Positions 5,928 to 12,699 of a DNA stretch of 12,699 bases are shown piece after piece; the stretch's first letter is position 1; the number at the start of each line of letters is the position of its first letter. The notes beneath the pieces were generated by a model. It saw only the letters and a list, made by a program, of their open reading frames with translations. It searched no databases and was not told where the DNA came from. The DNA is taken from the NCBI GenBank assembly GCA_017411235.1, contig JAFPMR010000267.1, positions 1-12,699 on the forward strand. Reading direction: 5' to 3'. Origin of the DNA: Bacilli bacterium (GTDB lineage Bacteria > Bacillota_I > Bacilli_A > RF39 > UBA660). Both the position numbers and the translations under genes were made by a program.

Positions 5928-6761
5928 TTATTGTCCTAAAGCTGTTGCTAATGCAGTTAAGTATGCTTCAACTTTTTCTTCTACATCACCAATTGTTAAT
6001 TCAGATTTTGCATTCCAATTAGTAATGTCAGTAGAGGTAATTCCTGCTGCTGCACTTGCATTGAAAGCGTCAGCATAACCTAAAGAGGTTACTACACTAC
6101 TTGCTAATTGAGTTGTTCCTATTCCACCTGCTTTAACAGCAAATTGACCATCAGTTAATGTTAAAGTAGAGTTATCTGCAGTGTAAGTGTCAACTAAATC
6201 TTTAACATTAATGTAGATGTGTTGTGGAGTTTCATCGCCTTCTACAGTATTTATTACGAAGTCTAAGTATTTATCTCCAACTGCAAATCCTTGTTGTGGG
6301 GAATCAGCAGTACTTACAGTACCCATTGATGCGGATTTTACTAAGAAATCTTTAGGGATGTTAATTTTACTACCTACTTGAGAGCCGCCTTGTTTAACAA
6401 CATAGGTTGCAGCAAATCCGGTTTCAGCAGTTGCTTGTTTTTCAACCGCTACTACACCACTAAGGTCACTAAGGGTTGGTTTGTCAGTTAAATCATCATA
6501 AGAACCACTAGTTGCTACAGTAGCTAAGTCAGAGATATCAGCTTTTAAGTCCAAAGCATCTTGGATAACTTGACTTTCCACAGGGTTTGTACTATCAGCT
6601 ACAAAACTTGAGTCAACCGTAGTATTAGCTAATCCTGCTAACTTAGTTTTTTCTGCTGTAGTAAAATCTTCAGTAGATAATCCTTTACCAGCTTCTTTTT
6701 TCACATAACGTGCATCTGCTGCTGTTACAACAGCTGTTACTTTAGTCGTATCTATTGCCAT
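5928..6761 (-). CDS. Tail fibre protein of bacterial gut-phage type
   Basis: 277 residues with no cysteine. Order of parts: a GKGLSTEDFTTAEKTKL repeat (about 25-41) followed by VDSSFVADSTNPV; KADISDLATVATSGSYDDLT (73-92), a common fibre motif; a module of about 115 residues (105-220) with FAATYVVKQGG, SKINIPKDFLV, VGDKYLDFVIN and HIYINVKDLVDTYTAD; then an Ala/Thr/Ser-rich tail ending YLTALATALGQ. The same repeat and module recur in the 773-residue fibre gene. Such fibres are common in phages of gut bacteria. In four sampled lines of this gene G+C is about 37 percent, against 25-28 percent in sampled lines of the neighbours, which suggests recent acquisition. The ATG at 6761 has GGTGAAT overlapping the 3' end of the upstream gene (2-base gap). 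Confidence 0.75.
   Translation of the reverse strand: MAIDTTKVTAVVTAADARYVKKEAGKGLSTEDFTTAEKTKLAGLANTTVDSSFVADSTNPVESQVIQDALDLKADISDLATVATSGSYDDLTDKPTLSDLSGVVAVEKQATAETGFAATYVVKQGGSQVGSKINIPKDFLVKSASMGTVSTADSPQQGFAVGDKYLDFVINTVEGDETPQHIYINVKDLVDTYTADNSTLTLTDGQFAVKAGGIGTTQLASSVVTSLGYADAFNASAAAGITSTDITNWNAKSELTIGDVEEKVEAYLTALATALGQ
6102..6449 (-). repeat. Shared fibre module, copy 1 (other copy 9018-9365)
   Basis: Residues 105-220 of the 277-residue fibre correspond to residues 88-203 of the 773-residue fibre. Both have VEKQ.T...G.AATY.VKQ.GSQVG, SKINIPKDFL.KSAS, VGDKY.DFVIN and HIYINVKDLVD.Y.AD. The DNA is visibly similar, so it is a dispersed direct repeat about 2.9 kb apart. Confidence 0.7.
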
Positions 6762-6763
6762 TT

Positions 6764-7219
6764 TTATTCACCATTTTCATTATTATCTAATAATTCCAGA
6801 CATAATTTGTCTAGGAAATTATTTATATCACTTGACAGTATAGCCATATGTTCTTCTATCACTTCATTTAAATCTAGAATATCTTCAGAAATATGTGAAT
6901 GTTCGATATCGGCTTTATCATCTAAAGCTTCATCTATCTCAAACATCGTATAAACTTCATTTAAATCTGCTGAAGCTAATTCTTGAACATTAAAACCTTC
7001 TGGTGCATTTGTAACTACCCAGAATTTATTCTGGTATGGAGTGGTTATCCATATACCATATGTTGCAATACTCAAAATTTCTATTATTTCTTCCGATGTT
7101 TTACCAGATAATGACTGTGAAATAGTAACAAACCATACATCTGTCTCGCCACCTTTAAAAGAAATAGAGCTATACTCATGAGGTGTTCTTTCGGTTCTAA
7201 TATGTGCGTATACAGTCAT
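6764..7219 (-). CDS. Small virion-associated protein with fibre-type HxH motif, function unknown
   Basis: 151 residues. The first 90 form an apparent alpha/beta domain (VYAHIRTERTPHEYSS, GGETDVWFVTISQSLSGKT, YGIWITTPYQNKFWVVTNAPEGF) that I do not recognise. From about 97 onward it is acidic and helical and contains DDKADIEHSHISEDI, the same KAD..H.H motif as the neighbouring fibre proteins. It therefore probably forms part of, or binds, the fibre assembly. The ATG at 7219 follows GTAGGAG with a 10-base spacing, after an 85-base AT-rich gap, so it might start a sub-operon. It ends 2 bases before the 277-residue fibre gene. No signal peptide or membrane segment is seen. Confidence 0.6.
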   Translation of the reverse strand: MTVYAHIRTERTPHEYSSISFKGGETDVWFVTISQSLSGKTSEEIIEILSIATYGIWITTPYQNKFWVVTNAPEGFNVQELASADLNEVYTMFEIDEALDDKADIEHSHISEDILDLNEVIEEHMAILSSDINNFLDKLCLELLDNNENGE

Positions 7220-7250
7220 TATATTTTTTCTCCTACAAACATGTTTATAG

Positions 7251-7276
7251 AATATTTATTATTTATGATAAATATT
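7251..7276 (-). repeat. AT-only inverted repeat in the 7220-7304 gap
   Basis: AATATTTAT (7251-7259) pairs with ATAAATATT (7268-7276) around an 8-base loop. It is weak and has no T-run directly after it on the minus strand. It could be an mRNA 3'-end or leader structure, or chance in AT-rich DNA. Confidence 0.3.
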
Positions 7277-7304
7277 ATTATTTAATTATTCTTAATATTT
7301 TTTT

Positions 7305-9626
7305 TTAGACGAATTTCAATCTTACATTATCCAAGTAAATTTTAGTATTTGGAGTTGTTACAACTCTTACTGATCCCCAACTAACACCGTCTGATGTACT
7401 TCCACGTATATATTCAGCAGTAATTGTTTGGAAAGAATATGGGTTAGCTGAAACAGTAACTGGGTCGCTCATATATTCCTGCCCAGCATCAAAATGAATA
7501 ATAATTTTTACTGTACAAGTACCTGTAGGTATAAAAATATCTATCTTACCTTGTAATGTGTTTGTAATGGCTCCAGCACCACTTTGCGCCCATGGACGAT
7601 TTGCTCGGAAATCTACCCATCCATTGTTTGATCCAGTTGTAACTTCTACACTTTTTTCTCCTATACTAGAATATTTATTGTTTGATAGTACTGTAGTATT
7701 ACTATTTATAATTGACTTAGTATTTCCAGTATATTCCGTACCACTCCATAAATCAACATTTAAAAGATTACTTGGGTCTTTTGAGAATACAGTAAGTATA
7801 TTACTCTTTTTAACAGTACCATTTTGACTAACAACTTCTGCATAGAGATGATAGATACCCTCACTAAACCCTGCAGATATAGAATATCCTGCTGGGTCGG
7901 ATCCTCTCTTAACAAATTCACCGATTAAATCTCCAGAAAGATTCTTTAAAGAAACTTTACTAGGATCAGGACTGCTTACTGCACCATCTAGGTAAAGAGC
8001 GGCACCTACATTAGTTGTTGTCCCATAATTTACATTATCCGTGAAAACATAATATGTACTTGTACCTGTAGGTCTCAAATATAAAGCGTTTGCACTTGGA
8101 TTTGCCATACGTTCATATAATCTTTCCATCATAATTCTATTTCTATTAATAAAAGGCAATGTTCTTTGCCGTGTATTTATTATATCTTCTTTTACAGATA
8201 AAGCCTCATTAATAATTTTATTTTGAACTGGATTTGTCGAAGTAAATGATAAACTACTATCAACAGTAATATTTTCTAATTTAGTTTTTAAAGCATTAGT
8301 AAAATCATTTGTTGATAATTCTTTACCGCTAACTTTATCAACTTTTGTAGATAAAGAATTATAAATAATTTTATTTTGAACAGGGTTTGTTGAAATAGAT
8401 GATAAGCTACTGTCAATAGTAATCCCTTCTAATTTAGTTTTTAAAGCATTAGTGAAATCATTTGTTGATAATCCTTTACCATTAACTTTATCAACTTTCG
8501 TATTTAATTGTGTATTAATTGTTGAAGTATCAGCTTTTGTACCTAATTTACTATTAATAGCATAATTAATTCCTGCTTGTGTTTGTGCTGTATTACCGAT
8601 ATTAGGGTATGTAGTGGAATCTGTAATTGTACTACTAGCTTGTGTGTGGTCGAAATCTGATATTTTAGATTTTGAAATAGTACCTGTGCTTGTTATTTTA
8701 CCTGTACTATCTGTTATAAGTATACCATTACCTGAACCAATTGTTCCGTCATTATTAATATTTCCGTGACTATGGTCAACATCCGCTTTAGAAGTTAAAT
8801 CGATTGTTCCACCACCATCATACACGGATGCAAGATATCTATCAATCAGATCTGCTGCTTCACGCCTAACATCTTTAACAGCTTTTGAAGTAGCTGCAAC
8901 CACTTCACTATCACTATTAATAGCATTACTTAATTGAACACTAATAGTATTTCCACTTTTAGATAAACCTGTTCCAGCAACTATAGAGGAATTCTCAATT
9001 AAATTACGAAGTTGATCATCAAGTTCTCCTAAACCAATTTCGTTTACATGAAAAGTATTAGTACTATCTAAATGTAACGTCCTTTCATCAGCCTTATATA
9101 CATCAACTAAATCTTTAACATTAATATAAATATGATTATCCGTCTCACTACTATCAGTGGAATTAATAACAAAATCAATATATTTGTCACCAACATTATA
9201 ACCATTAACTGGATTATTTACTGTTGATACAGTTTTTAATGAAGCACTTTTAATTAAAAAGTCTTTAGGAATGTTAATTTTACTACCAACTTGACTACCA
9301 TTTTGTTTAACAATATAAGTAGCCGCTGAACCAGATTCAGGGGTACTTTGTTTTTCAACAGTAACATTAAATTTAGAATCCACATTAGTTTTATCATAAT
9401 AATTATTATTTAAATAAGCTAATCTAACAAATTCAGACGTTGGAATAATTATCTTTTTAGTATGACTAGTATTATCTTCATCAATAAAATCCTGTTGCAC
9501 TATAGACAACTCTAAATTATTACTATAATTAGAATTACTATTAGATGTAGTTAAATTATTTTGATTAACGTCAATTACAATATCGCCAGGCTCGGCGGAT
9601 ATATTTTTTTTACGATTTTTAATCAT
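7305..9626 (-). CDS. Large tail fibre protein with C-terminal carbohydrate-binding-like domain
   Basis: 773 residues, the longest protein here. Order of parts: a basic then Asn/Ser-rich N-terminus (1-60); a module of about 115 residues shared with the 277-residue fibre (88-203); AGTGLSKSGNTISV (217-230), a typical fibre strand; KADVDHSHG (280-288); two 51-residue repeats (377-427 and 428-478) of the GKxLSTNDFTNALKTKLE...TNPVQNKI type; a short helix (485-505); and a beta-rich end. The end contains an Ig-like stretch (about 545-615). Its last 150 residues (NGWVDFRANRPW, VTVSANPYSFQTITAEY, IYLDNVRLKFV) resemble CBM4/9-type jelly rolls. Trimeric shaft and glycan-binding tip is the likely plan. 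The ATG at 9626 is 11 bases after GAGG; a four-codon out-of-frame ATG (9633) lies between them. Confidence 0.75.
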   Translation of the reverse strand: MIKNRKKNISAEPGDIVIDVNQNNLTTSNSNSNYSNNLELSIVQQDFIDEDNTSHTKKIIIPTSEFVRLAYLNNNYYDKTNVDSKFNVTVEKQSTPESGSAATYIVKQNGSQVGSKINIPKDFLIKSASLKTVSTVNNPVNGYNVGDKYIDFVINSTDSSETDNHIYINVKDLVDVYKADERTLHLDSTNTFHVNEIGLGELDDQLRNLIENSSIVAGTGLSKSGNTISVQLSNAINSDSEVVAATSKAVKDVRREAADLIDRYLASVYDGGGTIDLTSKADVDHSHGNINNDGTIGSGNGILITDSTGKITSTGTISKSKISDFDHTQASSTITDSTTYPNIGNTAQTQAGINYAINSKLGTKADTSTINTQLNTKVDKVNGKGLSTNDFTNALKTKLEGITIDSSLSSISTNPVQNKIIYNSLSTKVDKVSGKELSTNDFTNALKTKLENITVDSSLSFTSTNPVQNKIINEALSVKEDIINTRQRTLPFINRNRIMMERLYERMANPSANALYLRPTGTSTYYVFTDNVNYGTTTNVGAALYLDGAVSSPDPSKVSLKNLSGDLIGEFVKRGSDPAGYSISAGFSEGIYHLYAEVVSQNGTVKKSNILTVFSKDPSNLLNVDLWSGTEYTGNTKSIINSNTTVLSNNKYSSIGEKSVEVTTGSNNGWVDFRANRPWAQSGAGAITNTLQGKIDIFIPTGTCTVKIIIHFDAGQEYMSDPVTVSANPYSFQTITAEYIRGSTSDGVSWGSVRVVTTPNTKIYLDNVRLKFV
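8193..8498 (-). repeat. Tandem 153-base coding repeat, two units
   Basis: Two in-frame units of 153 bases encode KVDKV.GK.LSTNDFTNALKTKLE.IT.DSSLS..STNPVQNKII. They are near-identical in protein and closely alike in DNA. A third, more distant unit sits in the gene at 5928-6761 (residues 20-70). Copy-number change would alter fibre length by 51 residues per unit. Confidence 0.75.
9018..9365 (-). repeat. Shared fibre module, copy 2 (other copy 6102-6449)
   Basis: This is the second copy of the 115-residue fibre module. It is more AT-rich than the copy at 6102-6449, while the protein motifs INIPKDFL and HIYINVKDLVD are kept. It has therefore been in this genome longer, or under different codon pressure. 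Confidence 0.7.
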
Positions 9627-9644
9627 TTTTCATCAAGCCTCTCT

Positions 9645-11480
9645 TTATATGAAATTAATTGCTTTTAAAGCATAAGCTGGGAATGTTCTATCAGCTAAAG
9701 TTACTTGCTCATTACTACCAGCAATATTATTCTTACCATCACTATAATATCTTGCAACTGCTTTCACCATAAGTCTTTGACCAGCCCAAGCAGGTGTATT
9801 AATACCTATTCTACCAGACATTGCAGTTTCATATAAAATACTACCATCTGGTCCAGTTACATCGTAACCATAACTGATTTTATAATCGTATTGATAACTT
9901 TGACCGATAGAATATACTTTACCATTAGGGAATTCAATATAACCAACTATTTTACTGATATCAAAAGTTTTCTGTGGATTATTATATAAAAATCTTATAT
10001 AAATACCATTATTACCAACTGAACTTGAAGAACCAACGTCAAGTTGTGCGGAATATTCACCGTCACCACCATCTTCATTTACCCATCTTCCAATTAAGAT
10101 TTTGAAAGCATTGTGATGGCGTGATTCTCTTTCATAATCTTTTTTAACGGCATTAAGTGTTGATTGTACAGTATTTACACTAGATCTTAATGAGTTAATG
10201 TTACTGTCTGTTGTTGATTTATTTGAATTATATGTACTTTTTGTAACGTATGTATTTGCGATACTATTACTTAAATTATTAATTTTATTATTAACATCTA
10301 CATCAATTTTATTATCAAGTTGATTAATACTATTTTGTAGACTAGTAAATCTATTATTGAAGGCATTAGATATATCAAATTTGCTAAAACTACCTGATTC
10401 TTCACGAGTAATTTGACCATAACTTGAAGTTATTTCAGAGGCTAAAACGGTTGCTTCGCTTCTTGTTATAAATGGATAATCTTCAGATTCAGATTTTGGT
10501 ATATGTACATACTTTAAACTTTCTCTTAATGCTTCTGAATTAATTATTAAAGTACTATTATCTTGTAAAACTGTTTTAACAGTCTCATCCATATTTGCAT
10601 TACTCCACAAATCTGCTAATGATAGAATTGGGATTGGTTCTTCTTGTAATCCATCAAAGTATTCTAACCATTGTGTTGAACGATTATAGATTATTTGGAC
10701 ATGTTTAAATACTTCCATTTGGATTGGATCAATATAATCATCTGGTATATCGTCTGATATAATATAAATGTTTCTCCAGAATTTTTTAGTTGCCTCTGGT
10801 AATTCATCATATTTTGCTTGTGTTATTGGGATAAAACGGAATCCATTAACCATTTGTGCGTCTAAGAAATATGTCTCAATATGATTTCCTTGATTGTCAA
10901 CAATTCTTATTTTCTTAAAGACATCTATGAATTGTTCTTTAAATTTATTATAGTCTTCTTGTAAAGCGTCATGATCGTCTCTTAATTGGGTTACTTGTTG
11001 CCATCTTTCATTTAAGTCGGCTAAATCAGCTTTATCAATATCTAATACTGTATAGATATCATAAACTATATCTGAACTTAAATAGTATGTGTCATCAAGA
11101 CATGTACTATCTAATCTATTATATTTCAATGTTCCATCTACACCTGGCTCATCCATTCTTATTTTTTCAACCCAAGGTGCTAATTGTTCTTCTTGAATGA
11201 AACCATCATATATTACGTCCAACATTGTAATAAATGATTCTGGGCTTATATGATTAAAAAGAGTGTTTCCTATTCTAATATAGGATAATTTATCACTTAA
11301 TCCATTATCAACATATGTGATAATATCATCTAAATGCCAATCATCAACCATGTCGGCATTAAATCCTTTCCCTGGTCCATTATAAGAATTGAATAATTCT
11401 GTTAAAAATTCTTGAAGTAGTTTATTAGATTTACCATCTATAAACACTTCGCCTATATATCGATCATTATATTCTGCCAT
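9645..11480 (-). CDS. Large tail/baseplate structural protein with central coiled coil
   Basis: 611 residues from the ATG at 11480, which follows GGTGGAT by 3 bases. An in-frame ATG four codons upstream (11492) lacks a site. The N-terminus has FNADMVDDWHLDDI (about 40-53), a variant of the phage fibre DADxVDGxHxxD motif. There follow helical DLNERWQQVTQLRDDHDALQ (about 155-174), the fibre-type phrase ITQAKYDELPEATKKFWRNI (about 219-238), and a long predicted coiled coil (about 375-450, with SLQNSINQLDNKI and INSLRSSVNTVQSTL). The last 150 residues form a beta-rich domain ending RTFPAYALKAINFI. It is probably a trimeric fibre or fibre-anchoring baseplate protein. The upstream stop TAA lies one base before this ATG, so translation is coupled. 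The C-terminal domain is not recognised. Confidence 0.7.
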   Translation of the reverse strand: MAEYNDRYIGEVFIDGKSNKLLQEFLTELFNSYNGPGKGFNADMVDDWHLDDIITYVDNGLSDKLSYIRIGNTLFNHISPESFITMLDVIYDGFIQEEQLAPWVEKIRMDEPGVDGTLKYNRLDSTCLDDTYYLSSDIVYDIYTVLDIDKADLADLNERWQQVTQLRDDHDALQEDYNKFKEQFIDVFKKIRIVDNQGNHIETYFLDAQMVNGFRFIPITQAKYDELPEATKKFWRNIYIISDDIPDDYIDPIQMEVFKHVQIIYNRSTQWLEYFDGLQEEPIPILSLADLWSNANMDETVKTVLQDNSTLIINSEALRESLKYVHIPKSESEDYPFITRSEATVLASEITSSYGQITREESGSFSKFDISNAFNNRFTSLQNSINQLDNKIDVDVNNKINNLSNSIANTYVTKSTYNSNKSTTDSNINSLRSSVNTVQSTLNAVKKDYERESRHHNAFKILIGRWVNEDGGDGEYSAQLDVGSSSSVGNNGIYIRFLYNNPQKTFDISKIVGYIEFPNGKVYSIGQSYQYDYKISYGYDVTGPDGSILYETAMSGRIGINTPAWAGQRLMVKAVARYYSDGKNNIAGSNEQVTLADRTFPAYALKAINFI

Positions 11481-11481
11481 T

Positions 11482-12303
11482 TTATCCACCATTCTCTAAG
11501 TCATTAATACGCTTTTCTAATTTATTTATTTTTTTTAATAAATCTTCGTCTCCTAATGTGATAGTTTCAGCTTTAATTGTTTTTCCTTCAATATCATTTG
11601 TAAATACTTTTGGGGTAACAACTCCTTTATTTATACCAATTCCTTTACTTGTTGGGATTATAGTTGGGTCTTTATCGTCATAGAAGCTTATTGATTCGGT
11701 TCTTACACCATCGGCATTTATTTTACCCGTAACAGTATTGGCGGCTACAATAGTATCTGTTTGTACTGCTTCCTCTACTTTTAAAGTATTTGTCTTGAAT
11801 GATTCGGCTATTGCCTCACCTTTTAATTTTATATCTTCTTTTGAAATTTCTATTTTACTTTTATTATCTTGATTAGTATCTGTGTTGGTATCTGGTGATA
11901 ATTCTAAAGTATCATTATATAAAGCGATTGGTGTTTTATCAACAGCTTTCATCCTAATAATAGTATATACTTTATTATCTTCATCTATACTTACATCAAC
12001 AGGTGTATCTTTCTTTGGTACATAGTAGCTATCTGATTCGGTACAATCTGGTAAAGATATCACACCAGAATCGCCCCATTTGCACCAGTACTCCTTATCG
12101 TCTTCCGTGGGTACTTTAACGAGCCAACCATCCGAATATAATTTCTTTTTGTCTATTTTGACTATTATACCATTTACATTCTTTGCACCTTCTTCCTCTT
12201 CCTGATTGTTTAAATGCCCTTTCTTTGCCTTTTTTGACGCAAAATCTTGAAAATGGTTACGAAAATATTTGTTTGTTGGTGTGTATCGCTTGCTATTAAC
12301 CAT
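11482..12303 (-). CDS. Probable baseplate spike-like protein (OB-like domain, beta repeats, coiled coil)
   Basis: 273 residues from the ATG at 12303, chosen because GTAGTGAT lies 4 bases upstream; an in-frame GTG at 12312 is part of that site. A basic N-terminus (1-30) is followed by an acidic EEEE patch. A beta domain (about 44-120; NGIIVKIDKKKLYSDGWLVKVP, EYWCKWGDSGV, KVYTIIRMK) has the size and strand pattern of the OB fold found in spike proteins such as T4 gp5 and P2 V. Next come short beta repeats (about 148-250; KIEISKEDIKLKGEAI, NTLKVEEAVQTDTIVAANTV), as in beta-helical spikes, and a short leucine-zipper-like end (DEDLLKKINKLEKRINDLENGG). It is the first gene of the fibre operon, after a shared promoter element. 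The spike role is inferred from architecture, not recognised sequence. Confidence 0.5.
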   Translation of the reverse strand: MVNSKRYTPTNKYFRNHFQDFASKKAKKGHLNNQEEEEGAKNVNGIIVKIDKKKLYSDGWLVKVPTEDDKEYWCKWGDSGVISLPDCTESDSYYVPKKDTPVDVSIDEDNKVYTIIRMKAVDKTPIALYNDTLELSPDTNTDTNQDNKSKIEISKEDIKLKGEAIAESFKTNTLKVEEAVQTDTIVAANTVTGKINADGVRTESISFYDDKDPTIIPTSKGIGINKGVVTPKVFTNDIEGKTIKAETITLGDEDLLKKINKLEKRINDLENGG

Positions 12304-12352
12304 AGTTATCACTACAATATAAAATACTTTTTCAATAATTAACTTTTATTTT

Positions 12353-12384
12353 TTGTAGTATTTAATATTTTATTATTTTTTAAA
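12353..12384 (-). promoter_or_regulatory. Putative leftward promoter, copy B of the shared 32-base element
   Basis: 31 of 32 bases match 3606-3637. It ends 49 bases before the ATG at 12303, against 47 bases for copy A. TTAAATACTAC may be the TATA region, giving a start near 12335. This copy also lies in an inverted repeat (12356-12365 with 12380-12389). Confidence 0.5.
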
Positions 12385-12389
12385 TACTA
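12356..12389 (-). repeat. Inverted repeat over the stop of the right-edge gene
   Basis: TAGTATTTAA (12389-12380 on the minus strand, starting with the TAG stop) pairs perfectly with TTAAATACTA (12365-12356) across a 14-base loop. No T-run follows, so termination is doubtful. The repeat overlaps promoter copy B. Confidence 0.45.
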
Positions 12390-12699
12390 TCCACTTATTT
12401 GCTCACCAGAATTAACTGCATCAGTATCATTGAATAATGAATTGAATCCGTATTCTCTGTAAGGAAAATTCTTCCATTCTCCCGATTTATCCATGTATTG
12501 AACCGATCGATGATTAGATGCGTAAGCCGTTGGGTATTGCATAACTCGAGCCTGTACGCCTTTGCTTTTAAGTTCCGTATAAATTAAGTCACTAACACCC
12601 CAGCAATCACCTGCATTAGCTTGTTTAACACAATCAGCAGTTTGACACTCACCAGAATAACCAACACCACTCCACTGTTTACCTACTTCATCTAAAGCA
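12387..12699 (-). CDS. C-terminal part of a cysteine-peptidase / transglutaminase-like virion protein (partial)
   Basis: Open from the right edge to a TAG at 12387-12389, giving 103 visible residues. The segment NAGDCWGVSDLIYTELKSKG, then ARVMQYPTAYASNHRSVQYM and GEWKNFPYREYG, has the order of a papain/transglutaminase-type active site. Visible Cys32 (12603-12605) sits at a helix start and visible His63 before a strand. Visible Asn77, after a Trp, stands where many relatives have Asp. From memory, such domains occur at the ends of methanobacterial surface and viral proteins and are thought to act on the wall. The N-terminal part is missing, so it may be a tail hub or tape-measure fusion, or a separate enzyme. 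It is not closely similar to the peptidase domain of the 2011-3558 gene. Confidence 0.6.
   Translation of the reverse strand, partial: ALDEVGKQWSGVGYSGECQTADCVKQANAGDCWGVSDLIYTELKSKGVQARVMQYPTAYASNHRSVQYMDKSGEWKNFPYREYGFNSLFNDTDAVNSGEQISG

Noticed and set aside
7558..7827. A rightward open frame of 89 codons
   Set aside because: It lies wholly inside the leftward fibre gene, opposite its carbohydrate-binding-like domain, without a ribosome site or promoter. The other rightward frames at 28-219, 1353-1559, 2031-2222, 2875-3060 and 4698-4889 fail for the same reasons.
8193..8498. Repeat array considered as CRISPR
   Set aside because: There are only two 153-base units, in frame, encoding a known fibre repeat. 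There are no spacers.
11481..11492. Upstream ATG (11492) as start of the coiled-coil structural protein
   Set aside because: It lacks a ribosome site; GGTGGAT lies between it and the ATG at 11480 and serves the latter.
12304..12312. GTG (12312) as start of the spike-like gene
   Set aside because: The GTG is part of the GTAGTGAT ribosome site serving the ATG at 12303.
1..12699. tRNA genes, insertion sequences, integrase or attachment sites
   Set aside because: No cloverleaf-like segment, transposase motif, integrase motif or terminal repeat was seen by eye on either strand, so virus versus provirus cannot be decided here.

Overview
The window is very AT-rich DNA that reads as part of the tail and baseplate module of a head-tailed virus or integrated provirus of a methanogenic archaeon, most likely a pseudomurein-walled Methanobacteriales host such as Methanobrevibacter or Methanosphaera. 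Four things support this. There is a C-terminal cysteine-peptidase domain with the Cys/His/Asp layout of pseudomurein endoisopeptidases. The Ig-like modules resemble those of methanobacterial adhesin-like proteins. The Shine-Dalgarno sites match GGAGGTGAT. The promoters are of archaeal TATA type. The host and virus assignment is inference from family knowledge; no search was run.

Nearly everything is read leftward (minus strand). From right to left there is the C-terminal end of a second, different cysteine-peptidase-like protein (right edge to 12387). Next comes a probable baseplate spike-like protein (OB-like part, beta repeats, short coiled coil; 11482-12303). Then follows a run of six structural genes, mostly fibre proteins (9645-11480, 7305-9626, 6764-7219, 5928-6761, 5624-5896, 4827-5627), ending in a receptor-binding-like protein at 3979-4818. 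After an intergenic island (3559-3978) come a wall peptidase with two Ig-like domains (2011-3558), a small Ig-like acidic protein (1475-1960), a baseplate J / T4 gp6-like protein (290-1447) and the start of a gp25-like baseplate wedge protein (1-284). J plus gp25 points to a contractile-type baseplate.

The fibre genes are built from shared parts: HxH motifs (NHTHS, DHSH, EHSH), the T.PLSAKQG-type repeat, a GKGLST.DFT...KTKL repeat, and a roughly 115-residue module found in two genes. One fibre gene (5928-6761) is clearly less AT-rich than its neighbours and looks like bacterial gut-phage fibres, which suggests exchange with bacteriophages.

The most unusual points are these. (1) A tiny rightward transcription unit in the intergenic island encodes two single-pass membrane peptides of 22 and 26 residues, with its own promoter, Shine-Dalgarno sites and terminator. 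(2) An Ig-like domain is split between two consecutive genes by exactly 11 bases that carry a stop codon and a Shine-Dalgarno site. (3) A 32-base element with one mismatch lies 47 and 49 bases upstream of the first genes of the two leftward operons and is probably a common promoter. (4) The wall peptidase carries an unrecognised middle domain of about 150 residues.
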